A DNA stretch of 64,000 nucleotides from Candidatus Kapaibacterium sp. (GTDB taxonomy: Bacteria; Bacteroidota; Ignavibacteria; Kapaibacteriales; NICIL-2), in NCBI GenBank assembly GCA_026003475.1, contig BPHJ01000001.1, positions 444,545 to 508,544 on the forward strand. Direction: 5' to 3'. The position numbers and the translations under genes are program-made. This document shows, in pieces, positions 9,611 to 16,898 of this stretch (its first letter is position 1; each line of letters begins with the position of its first letter). The notes beneath the pieces are model-generated. The model was not told the origin of the DNA. It was given only the letters and a program-made list of their open reading frames with translations, and ran no database searches.

Positions 9611-11185
9611 TTACCGCTCAACGAAGAGTGCTTTCATTGCTGATCGGCTGCCTGCTTGCAAGCGGACAAAGTACGTCCCACTTGCGAAGCGATCGAGCGG
9701 GAGGACAACTGTGCCATTGCCTGCGGGGCAGTCGCCCACGTCGCGCGTGACAAGACACCGACCGCGCAGATCGTGAATCGTGACGGTCACCCGTGCTGGC
9801 GATGGAAGATGGTAGCCGATCGTTGTCTGTACCGAGCAGGGATTCGGTGCAACGGTCAACGACTGTACCAGTGCGGCATCTTCCCACTGCTCGACCGTGC
9901 TTGCTATCTGGAACAACGGTAGTGCAGCAAATTCTCGAAAGAGCACTGCCTGCAGGGTATTCATGGGAGCACCGAACCATTGCAGCAATGCCGCGGCGTA
10001 CACTTGGCGATAGTCGAATTCCATGAGCAAGTCGCCACGGCTATCGAGATTGACCAAATCCGGGTCGTGTCCCAGGATTTGCCCCCCGATAATCTGTTCG
10101 CCGAAAACGAAGAGCGGAGCAGCAGTGCCGTGGTCGGTGCCGCGGCTGCCGTTTTCCATCACACGCCGTCCAAATTCAGAGAATGTCATGCCAACGACGT
10201 GATCGGCAATTCCCAAGCCACGGCAATCATCGAGGAAGAGCTTGACTGCATCGCCAAGTTGTTGGAGAAGCTGTGGATGGATACCGGTCAGCGAGCCTTG
10301 GTTGATGTGCGTGTCAAACGTGTTGCCCCCAATGCTGACCAGGTAGAACTTCGTCGTTAGTCCGCCGGCAATTAGGCGTGCAACGATCTTGAGGCTCTGG
10401 GCAAGTGGGTTGTTGGTTGGATAGGTGACGGTATTTGTTTTCTGCCGGTCTGCTGCTTTCTTGACAGCTTGTGAATAGAGCTGGGAGGAAAGCTCAACGG
10501 TTCGAACAAATTCAAGTTCGGTGCCGCCATACGTGTCGGGGGCTGGGTCGTAGGTCGTGCCGGTGCCTTGCTGATCAACCAGAGCGTAGAAGGACTCCGG
10601 ATCGCGGAAGGTAATTCCCAGTGTGCCGCGATTGCCCTGGAATCCAAGCGAGAGCGTTGTGCCAATCTGAACTGCCAGTGGCTCATCGGGCAAGCGCTCG
10701 GGAAAATCTGGTGCCACGGTCTCCAGAAATCGACCTACCCATCCGCTACTTTTGAACACGTCGCTATCGGTAGCAGTGAGCCAAATATCAGTACCGCGGA
10801 AATGCGAGCGGTCGGGGTTGGGATAGGTAACGTTCTGGACAATCGAAAGCCGCCCGTCATTGTAGAGGTCGCGAAAGCCAGTAAGTGAGGGATGCCACCC
10901 AAGTGTGGACGTCAGTGGCAGTGTTTGGTTTTTCGGTATTGCCAGGGTGGGGCGTGCTTGGTAGTAGAGGCCATTTTCGATGGGGATGATCGTGTTGAGT
11001 CCGTCGTTCCCGCCGGTGAGTTGAATCAGCACAAAGACCCGGTCGCTATTGCCGGTCAGCCGCTGCCAGGCGCGGAGCGTGGGGGAAGCAGCCAGCGCTC
11101 GCAAACGAACACTGCCGAAGGATGTTCCCAACGTTGCCAGTGCTATGCCGGCAGTGGAGCGGTGCAAAAATTCTCTCCGTTTCAT
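9611..11185 (-). CDS. DUF1501 family secreted protein with T9SS sorting domain
   Basis: 524 residues. The N-terminus MKRREFLHRSTAGIALATLG is a twin-arginine-like signal, and GGAGGA sits just upstream of the ATG. The DUF1501 core is recognisable from VFVLIQLTGGNDGLNTIIP and TFSEFGRRVMENGSRGTDHG, a sulfatase/phosphatase-like fold of unknown activity. The last ~80 residues (VAPNPCSVQTTIGYHL to SGTYFVRLQAG) are a T9SS type-A-like sorting domain. It follows the DUF1800 gene by 10 bases; this pairing recurs in many bacteria. Confidence 0.85.
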   Translation of the reverse strand: MKRREFLHRSTAGIALATLGTSFGSVRLRALAASPTLRAWQRLTGNSDRVFVLIQLTGGNDGLNTIIPIENGLYYQARPTLAIPKNQTLPLTSTLGWHPSLTGFRDLYNDGRLSIVQNVTYPNPDRSHFRGTDIWLTATDSDVFKSSGWVGRFLETVAPDFPERLPDEPLAVQIGTTLSLGFQGNRGTLGITFRDPESFYALVDQQGTGTTYDPAPDTYGGTELEFVRTVELSSQLYSQAVKKAADRQKTNTVTYPTNNPLAQSLKIVARLIAGGLTTKFYLVSIGGNTFDTHINQGSLTGIHPQLLQQLGDAVKLFLDDCRGLGIADHVVGMTFSEFGRRVMENGSRGTDHGTAAPLFVFGEQIIGGQILGHDPDLVNLDSRGDLLMEFDYRQVYAAALLQWFGAPMNTLQAVLFREFAALPLFQIASTVEQWEDAALVQSLTVAPNPCSVQTTIGYHLPSPARVTVTIHDLRGRCLVTRDVGDCPAGNGTVVLPLDRFASGTYFVRLQAGSRSAMKALFVER

Positions 11186-11195
11186 CGTTCCTCCG

Positions 11196-12665
11196 TCAGA
11201 GTAGTTGGTATTCGGGCAGGGTAAAGATTGCTTTCAGCAGCGACCGTAGCCGCAGCTCGACGTTCGGCATCGAAAGGCTCCATTCGTACTCGGGAGCACC
11301 CAGCAGCAGCTCATCGAGGAGGTAGGCTTCTGCGTTCGGACCAGGAGGAATCGCAAGCAAGAACCTGGCGACGTCGCTGACGAACTCGCGTGCAACCGCA
11401 TTCGAAGAAAACGAAGCTGCAAACTGCCGAACGTCCGGTGGTGTGGGAAAATTCTGGTAATTGTCGTTGCGTTTGCCATCGGCAAAATATTCGGCGATGC
11501 GTTCGCGCAAGGGATAGGTGTTTGTGTTGATCCACAGGTGATGTCCCTTCCATCCTTCGACGGTCGGTGGATTGAGCAGTTCGAGCGTAAGCCGTGCCAT
11601 TCGCTCAATACCGTAGTCGAGCGGGAGTTCCGCAAACGACAGTTGTCGGCACAGTCCCACCATGAACTCGATAGGGCTTTTGATGAGAGCGCCGCGAAAG
11701 GCTGGATCGAAAAAGTGCTCGCTCATCAGGAGCGTTTCGAGCATCGGACGGAGCTCGTAGTTGTTGGCTTTGAGCAGTTGCGCAAGTTGCTCGACGATGT
11801 CCGGGTTGGGGACGTCGTAAACAAATGTGCGGTAAATTTTCGTTGCGATAAAGCGTGCGGCTTGGTCCTGCTCGAAGATGATGGCGATGATGTCATCAGC
11901 ATTGAAGGTGCCGCGCCGTCCCAGAAAGTCCTTGACTCCTGGATCCCAGAGCTGCTGGTTGAACACGCCCCGCATTCCCTGAATGCGCCAACCGGTCAAT
12001 GCGCGGGCTGCTTCAACGATGTCGTGTTCGGTGTAGTGGCCGACGCCAAGCGTGAACAATTCCAATAGTTCGCGGGCGAAATTTTCGTTTGGGTTCCCTT
12101 TGATGCTGGCAACGTTATCCAGGTAGATGAGCATTGCTGGATCGGCGACCATTGCCCGAGCAAGTTCGCGAACGTTCCCCCACGCCATTTGGCGAAATGT
12201 TTGGTTCTGCAGGTACATATACTGCGGATAGTACACCTTCAGGTAGTCCGAGCAGTAGTGATTGTGCCAGAAGAAGACGAGCTTTTCGAGGATTGAAAAT
12301 CCACCTTCGGTGATCATGCGCCGGAGCCACCACTGCTGCAACTCGGCATACCGGCGGTAGTATTCTTGCTGTCGAGCATCGGGCGATGGGAAGTTCTCCG
12401 TCGTTGGATCAATGGTTGCCCATGGTGGCGGGTTTGGGGTTTGATTGCCGCTGAAGAGAGCCTGGACAGCTTGCCGTGTCGTCATCTGCTGGGCGCGTGC
12501 CAAGTCCTGGCGCGATACACCAAGTGTCGCACGGCGGAGCAGGTGGAGCGCATCGTCCTGGCTGAGCAATTGATCGGGCTTGTATGGATCGAGTCCGGTC
12601 GTGATCCCAAGAGGTGTGGTCGGTGGGTTCGAGACAAGACGCCACAAAAAATCACGGCGATTCAT
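11196..12665 (-). CDS. DUF1800 family protein
   Basis: 489 residues from ATG 12665. An upstream Met at 12731 is rejected because the promoter candidate lies between the two, and GAGGTG precedes the 12665 start. DUF1800 features: LLRRATLGVSRQDLA near the start, FWHNHYCSDYLK, LDNVASIKGNPNENFARELLELFTLG (shown here in two parts of the same segment), and ALTGWRIQG. Molecular function is unknown. It is consistently co-encoded with DUF1501 secreted proteins, as here, so a shared export or surface role is inferred. Confidence 0.85.
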   Translation of the reverse strand: MNRRDFLWRLVSNPPTTPLGITTGLDPYKPDQLLSQDDALHLLRRATLGVSRQDLARAQQMTTRQAVQALFSGNQTPNPPPWATIDPTTENFPSPDARQQEYYRRYAELQQWWLRRMITEGGFSILEKLVFFWHNHYCSDYLKVYYPQYMYLQNQTFRQMAWGNVRELARAMVADPAMLIYLDNVASIKGNPNENFARELLELFTLGVGHYTEHDIVEAARALTGWRIQGMRGVFNQQLWDPGVKDFLGRRGTFNADDIIAIIFEQDQAARFIATKIYRTFVYDVPNPDIVEQLAQLLKANNYELRPMLETLLMSEHFFDPAFRGALIKSPIEFMVGLCRQLSFAELPLDYGIERMARLTLELLNPPTVEGWKGHHLWINTNTYPLRERIAEYFADGKRNDNYQNFPTPPDVRQFAASFSSNAVAREFVSDVARFLLAIPPGPNAEAYLLDELLLGAPEYEWSLSMPNVELRLRSLLKAIFTLPEYQLL

Positions 12666-12706
12666 AAACACCTCGACTCGGCAAAATGAGTAGCTACACG
12701 TGCACG

Positions 12707-12736
12707 CGAAAATATCGGAAAATCTGTTCAAAACAA
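12707..12736 (-). promoter_or_regulatory. Promoter candidate for DUF1800-DUF1501 operon
   Basis: On the minus strand, TATTTTCG (12707-12714) with TTG 19 bases upstream (12734-12736). It gives a leader of about 37 bases to ATG 12665 and is the best-formed Bacteroidota-type promoter in the window. Confidence 0.55.
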
Positions 12737-12804
12737 TAGCACCTCCCCGTTGGTGCTGTGATCACGGATTTTTGCTGTGATAGTCATCTACGGTCAATCC
12801 ACCA

Positions 12805-13500
12805 ATGGCGAGTTTCGGCGAGCGCTATTCTGCATGGATCGAGTCGTTGCGCTATCCTGCGCAGCTACCCGATGGCATCGAGCTGCTGGACCCCTACCGC
12901 GACCGTGCCGCTGGCGATGTTGTCCGCCGCTTTGCAGAACGGTTTTATGCAGATACCAATCCGCGCATCGGGATTTTTGGTATCAATCCCGGTCGCTTTG
13001 GTGCTGGCACCACTGGGATAATGTTCACTGACCCGGTTGCTCTGCAGGAAGAGTGCGGCATTGAGCATCAACTGGGGAATCGCCGGGAGCTGTCGTCCAC
13101 GTTTATCTACCAGACCATCGCTGCCTATGGCGGCGTCAGGGCGTTCTACCGCTCGTTCTACCTTTCAGCGCTGTGTCCGCTCGGGTTTACGCAGGGTGGA
13201 AAAAATGTGAACTTTTACGACCGCCCCGATCTGCTTGCGCGCACGATTCCCTTCATTGTCGAATCGCTGGTGGTGCAGTGCGCTTTTCCCCTCCGGCGCC
13301 AGGTTGCGATCATTTTGGGTAGTGGCAAGCTCCGTCACCTTGCCGAACGCATCAACGCCGAGCACCGCTTCTTCGATCAGTTGATCATCCTTGAACATCC
13401 CCGTTTTATCATGCAGTATCGCCGTCGCGCCCTTGCCGATTACTGTGAGCGCTATGTTTGCGCCTATCGCCAAGCACTCAGGATGTGTAACTGTGCATAG
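12805..13500 (+). CDS. SMUG2-like uracil-DNA glycosylase family protein
   Basis: 231 residues. Resembles the SMUG2/DUF4918 branch of uracil-DNA glycosylases, which remove uracil from DNA in base-excision repair. Seen: the motif-1-like GIFGINPGRFGAGTTGIMFTDP region (residues about 53-74), YLSALCPLGFTQGGKNVNFYD, and the motif-2-like EHPRFIMQYRRR near the C-terminus. The substrate is inferred from the family. The next gene starts inside its last codons. The 139 bases upstream (12666-12804) hold the divergent DUF1800 promoter and nothing else that I recognise. Confidence 0.75.
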   Translation: MASFGERYSAWIESLRYPAQLPDGIELLDPYRDRAAGDVVRRFAERFYADTNPRIGIFGINPGRFGAGTTGIMFTDPVALQEECGIEHQLGNRRELSSTFIYQTIAAYGGVRAFYRSFYLSALCPLGFTQGGKNVNFYDRPDLLARTIPFIVESLVVQCAFPLRRQVAIILGSGKLRHLAERINAEHRFFDQLIILEHPRFIMQYRRRALADYCERYVCAYRQALRMCNCA

Positions 13501-14659
13501 CATCGAATTCGGACGCCACTGCCGTGGGCTTTGGCTGCTTGATCCCGACGTGGTCTTTCTCAACAACGGATCGTTCGGAGCGACACCAATCGAGGTGCTC
13601 GAAGTTCAGCATCAATGGCAGTATCGTTTCGAACGCGAACCGATCGAGTTCGTCGGACGGCATCTGCACCGCGAGCTGCGGAATGCTGCAGCAACAATGG
13701 CAGCATTCCTCGGCGCCCGTGGGGAGGACCTGGTGTTCGTCGAGAATGCCACCACAGGTGTCAATGCTGTTCTCCGTTCGATAGCGCCCTTGCTGAAGCC
13801 AGGTGATGAGCTGCTGACGACCTCGCATGTCTACAATGCTGTTCGGCAAGCAATGCGATATATCGCAGCGTTGACCGGAGCGCGGTATGTCGAAGTCCCC
13901 CTACCATTTCCGATCGAAAGTGCCACCGTCGTTGTCGAATCGGTTCGGGAAGCTCTGAGCGATCGCACGCGGTTTGCGCTCTTTGACCATATCACCTCAC
14001 CGACGGGGTTGGTGTTTCCTGTCGAGCAGCTTGTCGCGCTGTGCAAGGAGCGCGGAATCTGGGTGATGGTTGATGGTGCCCATGCGCCCGGAGTTCTCCC
14101 GCTGCAGCTCGATCAACTTGGCGCTGATTGGTACACGGGCAACTTCCATAAGTGGCTCTTTGCGCCCAAAGGGTGTGCCTTTCTCTGGACCGCTCCCCCG
14201 TGGCAATCGTTGATGCATCCTGTGGTCATCTCGCATGGCTACGGTAGCGGGTACACTGCCGAGTTCGATTTTACGGGTACCAAGGATTGGTCGGCCTACT
14301 TGAGCGCGCCTGCAGGGTTAGCATTTCTTGAAAAGCTCGGTGCTGATCGGGTGCGGAACTACAACCGCGAGCTTGCGCTTGGTGCTCAACGGGTGCTGTC
14401 GGAAACGATCGGTATTGTGCCGCCAGCACCGGCGGATATGATTGCGTGCTTGGCTGCAGTGCCGCTCCCGGTTGATCCTGCTGATGAAGCAGCCGCACAA
14501 CAGCTCCATGACTGGCTCTTTAATCGGCATCGGATCGAAGTGCCAATCTTCCTCCACAACGGGAAGCTCCTGTTACGCACCGCCTCGCAGGTCTATAACG
14601 AAGCCGACCAATATCACCATCTTGCTCGAGTGCTTGCGCAATGGATCGCCGACGATTGA
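13493..14659 (+). CDS. Class V aminotransferase, isopenicillin-N-epimerase-like
   Basis: 388 residues from GTG 13493, with AGGA about 9 bases upstream, overlapping the previous stop. The open frame extends to 13391, but that extension is antisense-like and not conserved in type. PLP enzyme: VFLNNGSFGATP at the N-terminus, ENATTGVNAVLRS, the Asp-x-Ala-His of VMVDGAHAPGVLPL, and the PLP lysine in TGNFHKWLFAPKGCAFL. This pattern fits cysteine-desulfurase/epimerase-like members. The actual substrate is unknown. Confidence 0.8.
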   Translation: MHSIEFGRHCRGLWLLDPDVVFLNNGSFGATPIEVLEVQHQWQYRFEREPIEFVGRHLHRELRNAAATMAAFLGARGEDLVFVENATTGVNAVLRSIAPLLKPGDELLTTSHVYNAVRQAMRYIAALTGARYVEVPLPFPIESATVVVESVREALSDRTRFALFDHITSPTGLVFPVEQLVALCKERGIWVMVDGAHAPGVLPLQLDQLGADWYTGNFHKWLFAPKGCAFLWTAPPWQSLMHPVVISHGYGSGYTAEFDFTGTKDWSAYLSAPAGLAFLEKLGADRVRNYNRELALGAQRVLSETIGIVPPAPADMIACLAAVPLPVDPADEAAAQQLHDWLFNRHRIEVPIFLHNGKLLLRTASQVYNEADQYHHLARVLAQWIADD

Positions 14660-15213
14660 GCTACGACGAATTGGCTGCCGAACGTCGGAGCACCAATCAA
14701 CACTATGGCCAGCGGCGTCACCCGATTGGGGTGCTGCTGTGGAATATCCGCAGTGCCTACAACGTCGGTTCGATATTTCGGACGTGTGATGCTGCACGCG
14801 TAGAGGTGCTGCTCTTGAGCGGCTACACGCCAGGTCCGGATCGCCATCGGGTGCATAAAACATCGCTCGGTGCCGAACACACCGTGCCATGGCAGCGCTA
14901 CGACGATCCACACCAGGCAATTGCAGCACAGCGACATGCAGGACACCGCATCATCGCTGTCGAGCTGGTGAGCAATGCTCGTCCCTACACCACGGTTAGT
15001 GCCGATGATTTCCCCGCGACGTTCGTGTTCGGTAACGAGCTTGTCGGTATTGGCGAGGACGTGCTCGCTGATTGCGATGACGCGATCGTCATACCGATGT
15101 TTGGGTTGAAGCATTCGCTCAACGTGGCAGTAAGCGTTGGGATTGTTCTCTACAAAGCCATCGAAGCGCTTGGTCTTACTGCGTCGAGGGAATTGGCCGA
15201 GCGCCGAGACTAA
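14641..15213 (+). CDS. SpoU/TrmH family RNA methyltransferase
   Basis: 190 residues. SAM-dependent 2'-O-methyltransferase with the SPOUT trefoil-knot motifs: NIRSAYNVGSIFRTCDA (motif 1), FVFGNELVGI (motif 2) and IPMFGLKHSLNVAVSVGI (motif 3). Its small size, without an N-terminal RNA-binding extension, resembles TrmL/TrmH-like tRNA enzymes. The target nucleotide cannot be read from sequence. It overlaps the upstream aminotransferase by 19 bases and the convergent dnaX end by 38 bases. Confidence 0.85.
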   Translation: MDRRRLSYDELAAERRSTNQHYGQRRHPIGVLLWNIRSAYNVGSIFRTCDAARVEVLLLSGYTPGPDRHRVHKTSLGAEHTVPWQRYDDPHQAIAAQRHAGHRIIAVELVSNARPYTTVSADDFPATFVFGNELVGIGEDVLADCDDAIVIPMFGLKHSLNVAVSVGIVLYKAIEALGLTASRELAERRD

Positions 15214-16834
15214 GGAGCGCTCGCTCGATCGGGGAAGGATCCTCTGAATGTGGTGTGGTTGGCTGCTCGGCGGAGACGGGGGGAGCTGTAGCTGGGGTGG
15301 ATTGCCCGACAACAATATCGAGTTCGATCGTGCGCTGGAGCTGTTTTCGGAGCCAGGCTTCAAGCTGCGCTTTCTTCTCCATCAGCAATCGGTGCGCGTC
15401 GGCATCCCCACAATCTATGATGCAGCGATTCCCCTCGATTCGAGGAGGTGAGAGCTGAGAAAGGATCCAGCGAATGCTTTTCACTTGTGGCGGCAGTTTT
15501 TCGACGAGTGCTTGCCAGTTGATTCCGATCTCTGCTGCAGTCACCGATGCAGCCGAGCGGTGTCGGCCAGCGCTTGGAGGGGTGCTTGGTGTCGTCGGCG
15601 GTGTGCTTGCGTGTTGCTGCGATGGTTCGTCGGATGTTGCAAGGTTGGGAGTGTGTCCTTGCGCTGATTGCGGCAGCAAGTTGGGATTGGAGCGAATCGC
15701 TTCCAATTCCTCGATGAGTTTGCCGACATCGCGTGCTTGTGGCAAATGGACCAGTTGCGCCAGGAGCAGCTCGAATCGCACGCGAGGTTGAGCGCTGTAG
15801 CGGAGCTGCTGCTCTGCAGCGGCAACGATGGTCATCATCTGGACGAGGTCTTCCTGGGAAAATCGGCTTGCGAGCTGCTGGTAGCGTTGGCGGGTCTCTT
15901 CGGATGCTTCGACAAAGTCCGTACTGCCTGTTGCTTTCGTGGTCAGTGCGTTGCGGAGGTGTTCAAGCAGTCCCGTCATTGCTTGCTGCACGTCAAATCC
16001 TTGTGCGACGATGTGTGCTGCCAAATCGAATACTTTGGCAAGGTCGCGCTCTGCAATGGCGTCGGTGAGAGCAAAGTACACTTCATCGTCGAGAACGTGT
16101 AAACTTCGGCGAACGGCAGTTCCGGTGATTGTGCCGGTCGCATAGGCGCGCACTTGGTCGAATAGCGATTGCGCGTCGCGCATCGAGCCATCTGCAAAGC
16201 GGGCGATGGTCAGGAGTGCGTCATCGTCAATCGAAACCTGCTCAGCATCAGCGATGGTGCGAAGATGGGCTGCAATGGTGCGCGTGTCCATGCGGTGGAA
16301 ATCGAACCGCTGACAGCGGCTTTGAATAGTCGCTGGAACCTTATGGGGCTCGGTAGTTGCGAAGATGAACAGCAGATGTGCCGGGGGTTCCTCGAGTGTT
16401 TTGAGCAGCGCATTGAATGCACTGGTCGAGAGCATGTGCACTTCGTCAATGATGTACACCCGGTACTTCCCGAATGCCGGCGGATACTTGGCATTTTCCC
16501 GAATGCGGCGAATATCCTCGACACTGTTGTTGGATGCCCCGTCAATTTCAACGACGTCCATCGAGCGTCCGACGAGAATATCACTGCACGATGGACACTG
16601 ATTGCAGGGTTCGATGCCATCAACCGGTGCGGCGCAGTTGATTGCACGAGCGATGATGCGTGCAGTAGTGGTTTTCCCAACTCCCCGAGGTCCGCAGAAC
16701 ATGTAGGCATGGTGTACACGTCCGCTGGCGAGTGCGTTGCGGATCGTGGTGGTGATGTGGTCTTGTCCGATGACTTCGGTAAAACGCTGCGGGCGCCATT
16801 TGCGTGCAGTGCCCAGATACTCTGGCGGTGTCAT
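15176..16834 (-). CDS. dnaX: DNA polymerase III subunits gamma/tau
   Basis: 552 residues from ATG 16834; a further in-frame start at 16885 lies upstream of the promoter candidate and is rejected. Clamp-loader ATPase: Walker A GPRGVGKT (48-55), zinc cysteines C67, C77, C80 and C83, Walker B YIIDEVHMLS, and sensor FATTEPHKVPATIQSRCQRF. A Pro/Ser/Thr-rich linker precedes a tau-like C-terminal domain. It starts 64 bases from the divergent subtilase gene. Confidence 0.96.
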   Translation of the reverse strand: MTPPEYLGTARKWRPQRFTEVIGQDHITTTIRNALASGRVHHAYMFCGPRGVGKTTTARIIARAINCAAPVDGIEPCNQCPSCSDILVGRSMDVVEIDGASNNSVEDIRRIRENAKYPPAFGKYRVYIIDEVHMLSTSAFNALLKTLEEPPAHLLFIFATTEPHKVPATIQSRCQRFDFHRMDTRTIAAHLRTIADAEQVSIDDDALLTIARFADGSMRDAQSLFDQVRAYATGTITGTAVRRSLHVLDDEVYFALTDAIAERDLAKVFDLAAHIVAQGFDVQQAMTGLLEHLRNALTTKATGSTDFVEASEETRQRYQQLASRFSQEDLVQMMTIVAAAEQQLRYSAQPRVRFELLLAQLVHLPQARDVGKLIEELEAIRSNPNLLPQSAQGHTPNLATSDEPSQQHASTPPTTPSTPPSAGRHRSAASVTAAEIGINWQALVEKLPPQVKSIRWILSQLSPPRIEGNRCIIDCGDADAHRLLMEKKAQLEAWLRKQLQRTIELDIVVGQSTPATAPPVSAEQPTTPHSEDPSPIERALLSLGARPIPSTQ

Positions 16835-16871
16835 AAGCTGATGGGTATCGAGTAGTCGTAATTTGCTGCTG

Positions 16872-16879
16872 CAAATGTA
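16872..16879 (-). promoter_or_regulatory. Putative -7 element for dnaX
   Basis: TACATTTG on the minus strand, an exact TAnnTTTG, about 33 bases upstream of the dnaX ATG. No -33 TTG at the usual spacing. Confidence 0.45.
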
Positions 16880-16898
16880 GTACACTGGCGGCAGTTTT

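Noticed and set aside
13391-13492. Longer start for the class V aminotransferase
   Set aside because: The extension is just the second frame of the upstream glycosylase gene and has no enzyme-like sequence; GTG 13493 has a ribosome site.
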